Below are positions 10,038-23,677 of a DNA stretch of 64,000 nucleotides, piece after piece. The notes beneath the pieces were generated by a model that was not told the origin of the DNA, searched no databases, and saw only the letters and a list, made by a program, of their open reading frames with translations. Position numbers and translations under genes: made by a program. Each line of letters starts with the position of its first letter. Position 1 is the first letter of the stretch. Source of the stretch: Strobilurus pachycystidiatus (taxonomy: Eukaryota > Basidiomycota > Agaricomycetes > Agaricales > Physalacriaceae); the NCBI GenBank assembly GCA_019915135.1, contig JAHLMK010000001.1, positions 5,270,001-5,334,000 on the forward strand. The letters are read 5' to 3'.

Positions 10038-13000
10038 ATATCCCCTCTTCAAGGCGCATGTCCCCATGGCGCGAATCTTAGCGCGACGCTGCGATCGGGA
10101 CTGACTCCCTGCTGGTAGAACGTCGGCTACGATCCCTTCGCTCTTCTTATAAGCCCGGAGAAGGGCCGGTGCTTGAATATCCGCCTCGTACGTCCAAGTG
10201 TTCTCCTCTAGGGGGTATCCTTTCCATTTGAGGAGGTATTGGGTCCGTCCACAAAACTTCTTGTGCCCCACGATTTTCTCAACTTCCCATTGTTCCTCGT
10301 CATCCACGATGACGGGATCGGGTCGCGTATAGGTCTGGTGAGGGAGTCCTTCGATGTAGGGTCGGAGGTAAACCGTGTTGAAGACATTGTGTATCTTGAA
10401 CGAGGCAGGGAGTTGAATGCGATACGATGCCTTACCGATCTTCTTCAGGACTTTGAAAGGCCCGTATCGTTTATCGGCGAGTTTCATAGAGGGACGATCG
10501 ATCTTGAGATTGGTGGTCTCGAGAAGTACTTTGTCCCCGACTTTGTAGTCCGGATCCGGTCGTCGTTTCTCGTCGTAAAACCTCTTCATAGTGGCGGCGG
10601 CGGCCGTCAGGGCGGCGCGAGCTTCCTCCCGAGCCCTGTCCAGGCGAGTGACAAACTCGTCCGCACTCTCGTTCCGGGTGGCGGTGCGGGGTTCCGTGCC
10701 TCGAAGCGGGTTGATGCCATACATCAGTTGGAAGGGGGATTTCTTCGTAGACGAGCTGGCTTTGTCGTTATAAGAGAATTCCGCTTGGGACAGCCAGGAT
10801 GCCCAGTCGTTTTGTTGGTGATTGGTGAAGACGCGGAGGTACTGTTCCAGTTCCTGATTGATACGTTCCGTCTGTCCGTCTGTCTGTGGATGGTACGCGG
10901 TGGATGCTCGCTGTTTGACGCCAAGTCCTTGGTATAGTGCCGTGGTGAACTGGCCCACGAATTGGCCTCCTCGATCACTGATGACACTTATCGGGAATCC
11001 GAAGTCCTTCCAGACGTGATCCTGGAACAGCCTCGCTGCTCCTTCTCCCGTAATGTGAGTGGTGGTGGGCATGAACCTTGCCATCTTCGTAAATCGGTCG
11101 ACCACTACCATGATGGAGTCGTATCCGAGGGACTCGGGGAGTTCGACGATTAGGTCGACGCTGATATGCTGCCAGGGCGCCGAGGGGATCTCGTTAGGTT
11201 GCAGTTGTCCGACTTTGAGTTGTCGGGACAATTTGGTCCTCTGACAGTCGAGGCATCCGTTACAATAACGCGCCACGTCTGCGTATAGTCCGGGCCACCA
11301 ATAGTTCCGTAGCACTAACTCCGTGGTTCGGAATCGTCCAGGGTGGCCCGCTATTGCGGTGTCGTGATGTTGCCGCATGATTCGTTGGCGTAGTGTGCGG
11401 TTGGCCGGGACATAGAGTAGTCCTTCTTTGGTAAGGTATCCTCCCTTATCTTCTACGGTCTTCCCGACCATCTTCTTCACTTTCTCCTCCCACTCGTCCT
11501 TCGCGGCGATTATTCGGTCCATAAAGTCGTTCCCTTCGGTGGCGATCGTGACTTCATCCATTGCCCGAATATGGTTATAATCGTCGATCGAGATCGGCGT
11601 GGCGAAGATGCGGCTGAGATATTCCTTTTTGAGTAATACGGTGTCGCGGTTGTCGTCCGCCCCCCTCTCATGTCCTTGTCGTCTCGACAAGAGATCGGCC
11701 TTTTTGTTCTGCGCCCCCGGGCGGTGAACCAGCGTGAAGTTGTATTCCGCCAGATCGAGTGACCACCGTGCCTGGCGGCGATTAAGCTTCTTGGCCTGCA
11801 TGAAAACTTCGAGGTTCTTGTGATCCGTCAGGATGAGGGTTGGTTCCGGTGCTCCGAGAACGTAATGCCTCCAGTCGGCCAGGGCTCTCATGATGGCCAA
11901 CATTTCCTTGTCGTGTATGTCGTAGTTTCGCTCCGCGGGACTCAGTGATTTGGACATGAATGCGATGGGGACCGTCTTGCCGTCTTGCTCCTGGCTTAAG
12001 ACGCCGCCCGTTGCGAATTCCGATGCGTCCACCTCGATGCGGTAGCGACCCGTTTGTGTTGGGAAGTGCAGGATGGGTTCCGAAGTGATTCGTTCCTTCA
12101 GATCCGCGAAGGCCTCCTCCTCCGCGTCTCCCCATCTCCAGGGGATATCCTTCTTCGAGAGGGAGTGGAGGGGCTTTGCTACCTGTGCAAACCCCTCGAT
12201 GAACCGCCGGTAGAAGTTGGCGAATCCGAGGAAGGATTGGACCTCTTTGACGGTTCTGGGTGTGGGTCACGCCCTAACACCCTCGACTTTGACAGGATCC
12301 ATACGGAACTGTCCGTTCCCCACAATCAGTCCCAAGTACTCCACTTCTGATTTCTCGAAATCGCATTTGGATCCTTGTACGCTGAGATTGTTGTCTTGAA
12401 GGATGCGTAGGACCTCCTTCATAACCTGTCGATGTTCATCGATGCCCTCGGTGAACACCAGGATGTCGTCCATGTATACGATCACCTTGCCGCGCAAGAT
12501 CAAATCGTGGAACAGGTCGTTCATCATGGTCTGGAATGTCGCCGGACTATTCGTTAGTCCAAAGAACATGACTAGAGGCTCAAAGAGTCCTCGGTTGGTG
12601 ATGAAGGCGGCTTTATGTTCGTCGCCTTCGACGATGCGGACATTGTTGTATCCCCACCGAACGTCCAGTTTAGAAAACAGCTTCGCGTTTCGTAGTTTGT
12701 GAAGGACGTCGGAGAGGAGGGGAAGGGGGTACGAGTTCTTCACCGTCATGGTGTTGAGCTGGCGATAGTCTTGGATGGGGCGGAGGCGCCCATCTTTCTT
12801 CTTGACGAAGAAGAATGGAGAGGCGTAGGGGGATTTGGAGACGCGGATTCTCCCTGACTGGAGGTGTTCTTCGATGAACTTGTCGAGTTCCACCTGTTTG
12901 GAGGGGGCGAGGGGGTATATCTTCCCCTTGAACTCCGTTGCGTCGGGTTTAAGTTCGATAGCGTGGTCCCACTTCCTACGCTCCGGCAACCGATCGAACT

Positions 13001-14051
13001 CGGTTTTCTCGAACACCCGTCGGAATTCCTCTAAATATTGCGGGGGAACGAGTTCTTCTAAGGGCGCCTCGCCCTTAGCTTTTGCTTGGTCCCCCGCTAA
13101 CTGGGTCGATTTAGTGGCGAAAGCGCGGATTCGTTCCGCGTCGAGCTTTCTTTGCCCGTACCGATTCTGCGGGACGTCCCACATCTTCACGACTAGAATT
13201 CGATCTCCCTCCTCGAGATCTTCTTCATCTTCTTCTTGCCATACGCGGCGAGCCTGGCGTCGTTGACACTCTGGCGGACACCTCGTGAACGCCAGGGTTC
13301 CCTTGACCCAGTCGACCTCGGGATTATGCTTTTTCAGCCATTCGTATCCCAGGATAATGTCGACGTCGCCGGTGTTAGTCACTGCGAACGTGAAAACATC
13401 TTCGTGTTCGTTGTCGGTTACGACCCGCAGATCCACGATCTGCTCTATTGGCCCGTTATTGTTGGGGGTTCCGTCGACGTTGGACACAGCGATGGGGCGT
13501 GGCAGTCGTTGGGTGTCCATTCCTTCGTTTTTGGCGAAGTCTCGATTGACATAGGCTCCGGTAGCTCCGGAGTCGATGAGGGCGACCACAGTGAGGGCCT
13601 TGCCACTATTCAGGAATTTGAGGGTGATGGGGATTTTCATACAGCGCCCCGGGCGTGTAGATCGAATCCAACGACGAGGTTGTCGGAATTCCTGGATAGC
13701 TGCTTGGGCGTGGCGGGAGTCCAGGCCCAAGATGTCCTGGACCGCCTCCTGGGTGACCTCGGGCTCCCTATCAGTCCGAGCGTATTTCCGGAGTACTTTG
13801 AGAGCTTGGCGGGGGTTAACCTGCATTTCGTGCCAGATGAAAGGGAGGGTCCCGCGGACGTGCTTGATGGGTTTGATCCGCGAACTTCCCTTTTTGGCTA
13901 TTTTGTTCTTTCTTTCACGCGAGGGTTTTGGTTCGTCGAAGTCCATGGGATCGGATTGTTCGTTACTACTGTCACTGGCTTCAACAAGTAGACTACTGAA
14001 TCGATTGGTCCATGGACCCGAGGAAGGGGGACTGGAAGACTCGCTCTTCAC
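9756..14051 (-). pseudogene. Pol of chromovirus (PR-RT-RNase H-integrase-chromodomain) with one in-frame stop
   Basis: One reading frame runs from 14051 to 9756 apart from a single TGA at 12269-12267. In order: protease with LIDSGATGAY, RT with the YMDDILVF box, RNase H with TDASEFATG, integrase with an H-H-C-C zinc site (CNGCLDCQRTK) and catalytic D, D and E (SVDLIVEL, VISDRGGQF, GQTERINQELE), then a chromodomain (VEKIVGHKKF...YLLKWKGYP). The stop falls just after RT at VRA*PTPRTVKEVQSFLGF, where gypsy elements normally have Trp, so it is a TGG to TGA change. Without readthrough this copy cannot make RNase H or integrase. The chromodomain would target insertion to modified chromatin. Confidence 0.92.
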
Positions 14052-15148
14052 TCCAGTCCCGCGCCAAAACCCTGCTCCTGCAGCGTCTGAGCGAGATCCT
14101 CTCGTTCTTCGTTGCTAAGACCTTCTACGAGTCCCTTGACGGATTCGCGTCTCTCCGTGCAATTCCTCGCGAAGTGCCCGGATTTCCCGCAGTTGTAGCA
14201 TTTTAACGAGGCCGCGCCTCGCGTTCTGTCAATGCTCATGGGTTCACCTTTTCCTCCGTAGGTGATTCCGGTGGCTGGGGGATTGTTGATTACTGTCGTA
14301 GTACTAGGACGCGGGAAGTTTTTGGAAACGAAGGGGGCAGGGTTCTTGTATCCCTGGGTGGGGGCCGTGCCTCGATTAGCGTCGAATCGAGTGGCGAACT
14401 TCTTGTACGCATCGTAGGTCTCGGGGATATTCTCCATTTCGGTGATGCGTTCAACCAGAGAGGAGTCCAGCTGGTGGCGTAGGAGGGAGATGAGGGCATC
14501 GTCGTTGAAACCTGTGTCGGCTTTGTACTCTTCGAAGTCGATGAAGAAGGACTGGGCGTCCTGTCCTTTCTTCTGTTTCAATTTCTTGATCTCCTCCTGG
14601 GCGATCGTCTTCGAGTTGGTCCCTCCGAAGGCTCTTTTCAAGGCGTCCTTGAAGTCCGTATAAGTCAGGTATGGCTCCTCTCCTTTCTCGTAGAGGGCGG
14701 TCTGCGTGCTGGCCCATTTGATAACAGCGGGCCCCTCGGTCATGTACGATAGCGCGGCGAACACTCTGTTGCGCGCGGTCTCGTAGGCTCGAGGTTCGGA
14801 GGCGAAGAGGATGTGGAGTTGGGAGAAGAACGGCTCGATGCCGTCCGACTTCCCGCTAAACTTGGCCGGGGTCCCGAAGCGCGCCTTGGATGCGCGATGT
14901 TGCGCGGCTTGCGCCTGTGCTTGGGACGCGGCCCGCTGGACGCCGCTGAGCTCGCTGATACGCTGAAGAAGTTGAGCGTGGAGGTTCGCCACCTCGTGGC
15001 TCCTGTTTATTTCGTCCTGCGCGATGGTAGTGATGCGCTGGTTCAGATTGTCGAGGGCCGTCCCTATGCCACTGAACATGCTATGCAGCTCTCTCTGCTC
15101 GTTGGTGGGTTCGGTGGCCGGGGCCATGGGGGCGTCTTCGGTGCTCAT
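14048..15148 (-). CDS. Gag of chromovirus with CCHC zinc knuckle
   Basis: The 366-aa capsid/nucleocapsid precursor begins with MSTEDAPMAP shortly after the 5' LTR. The central part (about residues 100-260) has the Trp/Phe-rich retrotransposon gag pattern (KWASTQTALYEKGEEPYLTY, then LKRAFGG). The C-terminal zinc knuckle is CYNCGKSGHFARNC, a CX2CX4HX4C box that binds packaged RNA. The stop codon overlaps the pol frame, which is -1 relative to gag, so Pol is presumably made by frameshifting or re-initiation. No damage was seen. Confidence 0.93.
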   Translation of the reverse strand: MSTEDAPMAPATEPTNEQRELHSMFSGIGTALDNLNQRITTIAQDEINRSHEVANLHAQLLQRISELSGVQRAASQAQAQAAQHRASKARFGTPAKFSGKSDGIEPFFSQLHILFASEPRAYETARNRVFAALSYMTEGPAVIKWASTQTALYEKGEEPYLTYTDFKDALKRAFGGTNSKTIAQEEIKKLKQKKGQDAQSFFIDFEEYKADTGFNDDALISLLRHQLDSSLVERITEMENIPETYDAYKKFATRFDANRGTAPTQGYKNPAPFVSKNFPRPSTTTVINNPPATGITYGGKGEPMSIDRTRGAASLKCYNCGKSGHFARNCTERRESVKGLVEGLSNEEREDLAQTLQEQGFGAGLE

Positions 15149-15183
15149 AGTCGTTGGGTCGTCGAAAGGGGAGAGAACCGTAT

Positions 15184-15602
15184 TGTCAGCGTCGGGCCTA
15201 TTCGTCTATAGCGAGGGCGCACGAGGCAACGACTGGAGAGCGGTGTAAAGGGTGGTGTATTGAATCCCGGGGGAAAGACAACGGTTCTCTGAAGAACTAC
15301 TCTACTGACTACCGACTCTTTTATACAGTTCCCAACGCCCGACGCCCGATGGGCGCGGGTGCGCCCCTCTGACTCATTCCCGAGTCATCGCACGAGTCAT
15401 CGCGCCATCCCGCCCGTGATTGGTCGGGAGCGCGCCCTATCCCGCCCGATCCCGCTTTCCCGTCGGCCGAGCTCCGCCACCATGTGCTACCGTCGGACGG
15501 CCGTCGGATAGATCCCGACGATGGGCGCGATACCGTTGCTCCCGCCCGCGCAGGCGTCGCCTTCGATCGGCTAGGCGTCGGTGGCGCAGTCAAGTCATGA
15601 CA
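15184..15602 (-). repeat. 5' LTR of the chromovirus
   Basis: This 419-bp repeat is upstream of gag in the direction of transcription. A TATA-like TTTTATA motif occurs in both LTRs. The target duplication GCGCA follows at 15603-15607. The first bases inside the element should be the primer binding site; I could not assign a tRNA to them. Confidence 0.95.
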
Positions 15603-15607
15603 GCGCA

Positions 15608-17637
15608 CTCTAAGGTCACCAAAGTCGTCCGTTCTATGGTCTTTGTCATCGCCGTCATCCCCCAACTATCTCCTCATGCCCGTGTCCCGGTGTTTTCAAG
15701 ATCCTGCCGGATACTTGGGTAACTGGCTGGAAATGTCGTTTGCAGTCGTTACTTACATCAGTCCGCGTAAAGCTGAATCCTTCCTGGCCGGTTAGCATCG
15801 TTCTATAGTAGTATTTGATAGTGTGAAAGTTCAAAATCTGAAATCACGGTTCTTCGTTTTCGAATGATTACAGTCGCAGAACAGCCTTGACATTGAACCA
15901 CGATCCAAGTCGAAGTTTGTTAAGCTCCAACTTGTTTGAAAACCTGCTTCCTACGTTACAGTGGTACAAATGCAACTTGTCTTCGCGTCAATAATGCTAG
16001 TGCATTTCTTCATTGTCAGCGCGTCAGCATCGAGGCACGTTTTTGGGAGTTCAGACTGAATCTGCAGCAATACGCTGCCCAACCGATGTGCTTATCTAGA
16101 CGTACTTATCACCAAAATGAACAGACGCCGTATTTTAGGCTCGTGACCATCCGCTTCGCCACGTGGCTCCGCTTATCACTTTGGCGAAGCGGCTGGGAGG
16201 GCTCAGCCGTGACATGGGGGATAACGCTTCTGTGACTTCGAACTTGTAATTTTCGCTCATGGTCGACTATGTGTAACACCCTGGTGTCTCTCTCTGCTGG
16301 CTACATTGCTTCTATTTGATCTATACTGCCGAGAAACATTTGCTGAACATCAATTTTCCAATTTTCGTTGCATTCTTGGGTTCATTTCCTCAAATTCTCT
16401 ATGGTAGCCTAAAACCTGTTGACTACATAATCTCTGGATCTCTGGCGGCTTCTTGACTGTCTTGCACTGCTTCTGGGAGACCTTCTTGACGATTGCGCTT
16501 GGGTTTCCCGGTCATGGGACCTTCACAACTGCCCAAGACTTGATCCGGGACTTTGCTGCTGACCGGAACACCGGCACCACATAGTCAAAATGTGCATTCC
16601 TCGGCTCCTTAGGATGACAAAAATCAAGGTATGACTTCTCCGGCAATGAGGTTCAATTCCACGGCAAAAAGCCATGTTTTTCTGAATTTCTATGACAATT
16701 TCCTTTATTTCGGGACCTTACACTGCTTTTCATTCTTATTCCCGTGTAACAATGGCTCATTATACATTGAATATCCATTGTACAAATTTTTGGGGCATGA
16801 GGTTCAGTACCCGAGACACGAGAGCCAAAGCTGAAATCACCAAAATGTGTCGATCGCGAAATTTCGTTAAGTCCCAACTCAGGATTTGGGCCACCTGCCA
16901 AATGGGAGCTGAGGCTTCCCAGTCGCTAGATGATCTCACTACCCGCCCTACACAAACAACACCAAAACAGCCAAACAAACGTTAGCCAAACATTGCTGCC
17001 GTCGGACCGAGCATGACGTGAGATCATCCGCGAATGGTAGCGAGTCTAGCCAGGACCCGTGTTTATGCCCTCAGAGGTTGAATACAAAATCCTGACATTT
17101 TTTCAAAAATTTCGGGTGAGCTAGGATCAAAATCCTGACAATTCTTGACCATTGTTGAGGTAGGTAGAATAAAAATCCTGACAATGGCGGGCTCAGCGGG
17201 CCCGACACGCCAAATTTGGAACCAGGAAGTCACGTGACCAGTCTCGGCAGCTCTGCCGGGCGAAATTTGTGACCAAAAACCCCAGGTAAACCCAATTTTG
17301 GTGATGTTAGATCAAAAATCCTGACAATGGAGGCGCGCGCAGCGCCGGCAAAAATCCTGACAAATTGGTCTCAAAGAGGGAAATTTGTATCTAACCTCTG
17401 ACAGGATAAACAGGGGTCCTGTCTAGCCGTATTTCGGACGGCAGAGCAGTGGGACCGGGTAATAAGAGGCCGTCACATGTGTGACTGCTTCCTCACTGCC
17501 TCCCAGTTGCCTCCCTCTCGCATGACATTGACAATCACCACTGTCCTACACGGATATCTACCTCGTAGTCAAATTAGGGGCTATATCTCAGATTCCACCA
17601 CTCCTTTCGCTTCACTGTCCCGCCTTACTCCGGCAGC
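15608..17637. other. gene-poor stretch upstream of the zinc-finger gene
   Basis: No convincing gene was found. It contains an 11-bp perfect inverted repeat with a 20-nt spacer (CCGCTTCGCCA, 16151-16161, and its complement at 16182-16192) and the spaced motif cluster at 17086-17362 described separately. Confidence 0.5.
17086..17362 (+). promoter_or_regulatory. five spaced copies of AAAATCCTGACA upstream of the C2H2 gene
   Basis: The 12-mer occurs exactly at 17086, 17129, 17172, 17315 and 17351, all in the same orientation. The first three are spaced exactly 43 bp apart. The cluster ends about 275 bp before the ATG of the zinc-finger gene. Exact repetition of a 12-mer within unrelated flanks is unlikely by chance. 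It may be a regulator binding array or the remains of a degraded repeat. Confidence 0.5.
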
Positions 17638-19164
17638 ATGCCACCCGATGTCGATGGCCTCGCCATGATGCCCAATGTCGATGGCGCTGTCATGCTACCC
17701 GAAAACAATAACCACGCTTTCATCGTGAATGTAGAATCACCGTGGCTTAGTGGGAGCACGTCTGATCTAGAGCTTGTCACGATGATGCGAGGTATTCATC
17801 TCGAGTATAGGGTTTTCACTGGTACTCATTCGTTTCCAGGAATTGAGCATGATGATTCGACTTTACGCACCCAAAATCTCAGCGACTTGCAGAAGAAGAA
17901 TCCGGGAGCTCGAGGACGCAATCAGCACATCCAGCGCTCGAAGGTCGCCAGGTTTATGTGTTACCATTCAGACTGCGGGCTTGATTTTACCACTAAGGGT
18001 GCACTGAAGAGTATGGGGCTATATAATTCCTGCGCCAGGCCTGACATTCCTCTGCAGTTCACATTGACAGCAAACATGGTGGCTTTACCCACTGGTGTCC
18101 CCATTGTGGCAAGGAATACGCCCACCAGAGCTCCCTTGACCGCCATCTCAAGATGAAGCCTCACGAGAAGGAGACCTCACCAGCTATGAATAATTTACGG
18201 ACAGGTCACCGTAATGTCTCCAACGGTACACACCTGACATGTCGTCTCCGATGCCACTTACGGATTCTTCGCTGCAGCTTCCGTCAGTGACATGGACGAT
18301 ATCACGGAGTCTCGCATATCGGATCCACTCAAGTCTCTAGAAATCCAACGTCTGGCGTCCTCTCTGTCCCTGGCATCCAGTCCGTCGAGTTCAGCAGGTG
18401 TACCGTCCTCTAGCGTCGTTCTTCCGGGGCACCCTCAATCCAGCGGTGGCATACATGACTCTTTAGCACGTCGGTGCTCTGACTCCGCCTCCCATTCGTC
18501 ACAGGATGCAGATGGCTCTCTGCTGGACTCCAAAGACGCTTTTGGGAGCGCACTTGGAACGTACACACTTTACACCGACATCGACATGCTGGATCTCGTC
18601 GGTCTCCCTGTCTCTCATCAGCAGTCGTTCTCGTCACCAATAGCGGAGTTCCCTTCCAATGACGGTAACCTAGAAGACCCAGTCGTGAGGGGAGCTGTGT
18701 GGGACCGTGGCTCGAATGATGTAGGGCTACTTCCTTTCCAATCGCTTGACTTGCATTCGATATTCGCCACGCCACCAACTGGGATGTCCGGACCTGTGTC
18801 GATACCACCTGCCTCTTCTGAAGGGGATCCTGTCTTTTCACTTCTTCGAGCTGACTTAACAGAGCGCTACCCTAGAGGACGAGATAATAAAGCTGTCGAG
18901 AAAATGCGTAGATCCGTGAAGAATAAAAATCTTTTCGTTTGTGAGTTTTGCGGTCCGGAAACCACATTCACAAGTAATGGCTCGAAGAGGCGTAAGCAAA
19001 TGATATGCAATGAATCTCTTCGCTGCTGACTAGGCTTTTTAGGTCACATCAAGGATAAACACGCATTTGGAGAAGCATCAAAGCTGACTTGTGATGAATG
19101 CGGAAAAGCATACGCTGATTCGAGCTCACTCCAGCGGCATCTCAGGCAGAAACATGCCAGTTGA
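17638..19164 (+). CDS. C2H2 zinc-finger protein with four fingers
   Basis: This is a probable transcription factor. Splicing introns 18011-18057, 18226-18277 and 18992-19042 (47, 52 and 51 nt) gives one frame from ATG 17638 to TGA 19162-19164. Fingers 1 and 2 (CYHSDCGLDF... and CPHCGKEYAHQSSLDRH) lie before the middle; each is completed only after splicing, e.g. the HIDSKH of finger 1. A long Ser-rich, low-complexity middle follows. Fingers 3 and 4 (CEFCGPETTF...HIKDKH and CDECGKAYADSSSLQRH) end the protein, with three residues after the last finger. The second intron is the least certain, so two separate genes remain possible. No ortholog is assigned. Confidence 0.7.
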
Positions 19165-19620
19165 ACCAGGATCCACCACATCGAGTAGAGATCGCCATCT
19201 ACCTCGATTTGACAGTGTATAGAAAATAGCAAAAGAAAAAAAGCTAAATAAAGAGAGGAAATTTATGTGTGTTGGTGATGTCAGTGTTCGTGCTCTCAGT
19301 GTTCCGTCGACGGCGCAGACAACCTACCTTCCGAGCAGGGCAATGACTCCTTGTGTTCAACAGAAGAGGTGCACAGAACACAAGACCGTTCCCTCGGCAG
19401 ACGCCTTCGCTCATTATTGGACTCGGCGAATGACTTCGTCTGACCGACATTTCAACTACTTCACGCCTTTGATTGTGAGCTCGTCATTTTGACCTCACAT
19501 TGCGAGTCCGTTGTACAGGTTGTCGATGCCTTTTCTGATGATGTCTAAGATATGTATCTCAATTCAATCCTGTCAAAGTACACGTCCGGCTACTGTATCA
19601 GTTGTCTCTAAAGTATCAAA
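19165..19620. other. intergenic region between convergent genes
   Basis: This holds the 3' flanks of the zinc-finger gene (plus) and glutathione reductase (minus). An A-rich stretch at about 19220-19265 may serve the former's polyadenylation. I see no gene. Confidence 0.5.
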
Positions 19621-22081
<2,461 letters not shown>

Positions 22082-23677
22082 CTATGCCACAGGCGCGCGA
22101 ACGTACTTCCTCCTGTATTTAGCATCCACGTTCTCAAGGTAATAGGCTCCCGGCCACACATTTTCGACCTTACCCTCGGGTGTATAAGAAACCCTGTTGT
22201 GGTTCTTTTCCCTAAGCTGTAGACAGACCATCAGCACTTGACCAACAATCAGACTCATGTTCGGGAGACTTACTGCAAGAGCGTCCACAAAGTCCTGGCA
22301 CGGCACCACCTTCATCGCTGCCAAGCGATTGAGAAGGTCCATTTTCTCCCGAATCTCAGAAGTGTCGCCTTTGATGCGGAGAGTCCAGAAGGATGACGCG
22401 CACCCACTGCCAAACGCGAACAGACTGACGCGCTTGTTGAGCAGCGTAGCAGGTTCAACAGATGACAAGAGCGACGCGAGACATCCATATAGCGAGCCGG
22501 TGTACATGTTCCCAAGACGCTTTGAGCAAGCCATAGCAGGGTCCACCTTCTCCTTGAACTCGGCCTTCGACGCAGCGACGAAGGTCTTTTCCACACTCTT
22601 GTCAGTCAGCGACGCAGCTTGGGACAGACCGAGGAATGTTTCGGGCGTGGGGATGTTCGCGTACTGGGGCGCGGTGGGGTTGGAGATGAAATCGTTGAAT
22701 GCCATCCGTGCATGGCCCTTGACCGCCTGTTTGCCGTATGGACTGTGGAAGAGGGCGTAGTCGACGCTGTCTAGGGAGAAGGAGTATTTGCCGGTCTCGG
22801 GCTTTGTGCCGAGGATGCGGTCAGTGCGCTGGCGGAAGGCAGTGTAGGCATTGTCGAGAGCGGCAATGTAGGTGACAACAGAGACGGGGCCGTCGACTTC
22901 GGGATACTCAGAGGAGAGGTTGGGTTTGTAAAAGTCGTAAGTGTTGGACATGTAGGTTCCATGGATGGCTGTGGGACGCGTCAATAATCATAGAGAGTGG
23001 ACATGGAGTATTGGGACGTACGCTCAAATACGACGGGGGCATCGGGCCCGATGAGGAGAGCTACGCATCCAGCTCCTCCTGCGGGACGTGCAGCACCCTC
23101 AGCGTACACAGCAATATCGCCAGCGACGACGATCGCGTTGCGGCCATCCCAGGAGCTAGACTCGATCCAGTTGATAGCATTGAAAAGTGCTGCAGTAGAT
23201 CCATAGCAGGCATTCTTTGAGTCGATACCTTCGATGTCCATGTTGCCAGACTCGACAAAGAGGTCCATGAGGTGAGTCTTGACAGACTTGGATTTGTCTA
23301 TGATGGTTTCTGTACCGACGTCTAGACGGCCGATAGACTTGGGGTCGATGTTATACTTTTCAAGGAGGCCAGAGACAGCTGAAGCAGTATGATGAGGTCA
23401 TGACCAGAGCTGTATAGACATGTGCGCTGTACCGTTCAACGCGAATGAGTTGATGTCTTCACGGTCGTCGGGCCATGCCATGTACTCTTGACCGAGACCA
23501 ATGGTGTACTTTCCCTTAGAGACACCGTCGAACTCTTCCAGGTCCGACTCTGCGATGCACTAAAGCAGGTTGAGTATTGCCGAACACCATCGAAAAGAAT
23601 AGACTCACTCGAAGAGGGAAATACGTTTCCATAGCAAGGACACCAACATTTTGAGGGCGGGTAGTTGGGGCAGACAT
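22082..23677 (-). CDS. ERG13: hydroxymethylglutaryl-CoA synthase
   Basis: It condenses acetyl-CoA with acetoacetyl-CoA to HMG-CoA in the mevalonate/ergosterol pathway. Exons (minus strand) 23677-23609, 23559-23433, 23378-23022, 22968-22274 and 22216-22082 give 1,383 nt, 460 aa. Introns are 49, 54, 53 and 57 nt, all GT-AG. Catalytic residues are visible: Glu in [15 protein letters not shown], Cys in [13 protein letters not shown] and His in [10 protein letters not shown]. The N-terminus [21 protein letters not shown] matches the usual start of the family. The family's GSGCASSFW motif is also present. There is no sign of damage. Confidence 0.96.

Larger units (their letters stand above)
9619..15602 (-). 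mobile_element. Ty3/gypsy chromovirus, full length, minus strand
   Basis: A 5,984-bp element has two 419-bp LTRs that differ at only three positions by eye (~0.7%). The LTRs start TGTCA and end TGACA, and 5-bp target duplications GCGCA lie at 9614-9618 and 15603-15607. A purine-rich tract (GAAGAGGGGA, minus strand) lies beside the 3' LTR. Gag, protease, RT, RNase H, integrase and a chromodomain occur in the Ty3/gypsy order. The low LTR divergence means a recent insertion. Pol carries one in-frame stop codon, so this copy may be defective. Confidence 0.95.

Noticed and set aside
13236..13991. 251-codon plus-strand ORF
   Set aside because: Antisense shadow of the chromovirus pol.
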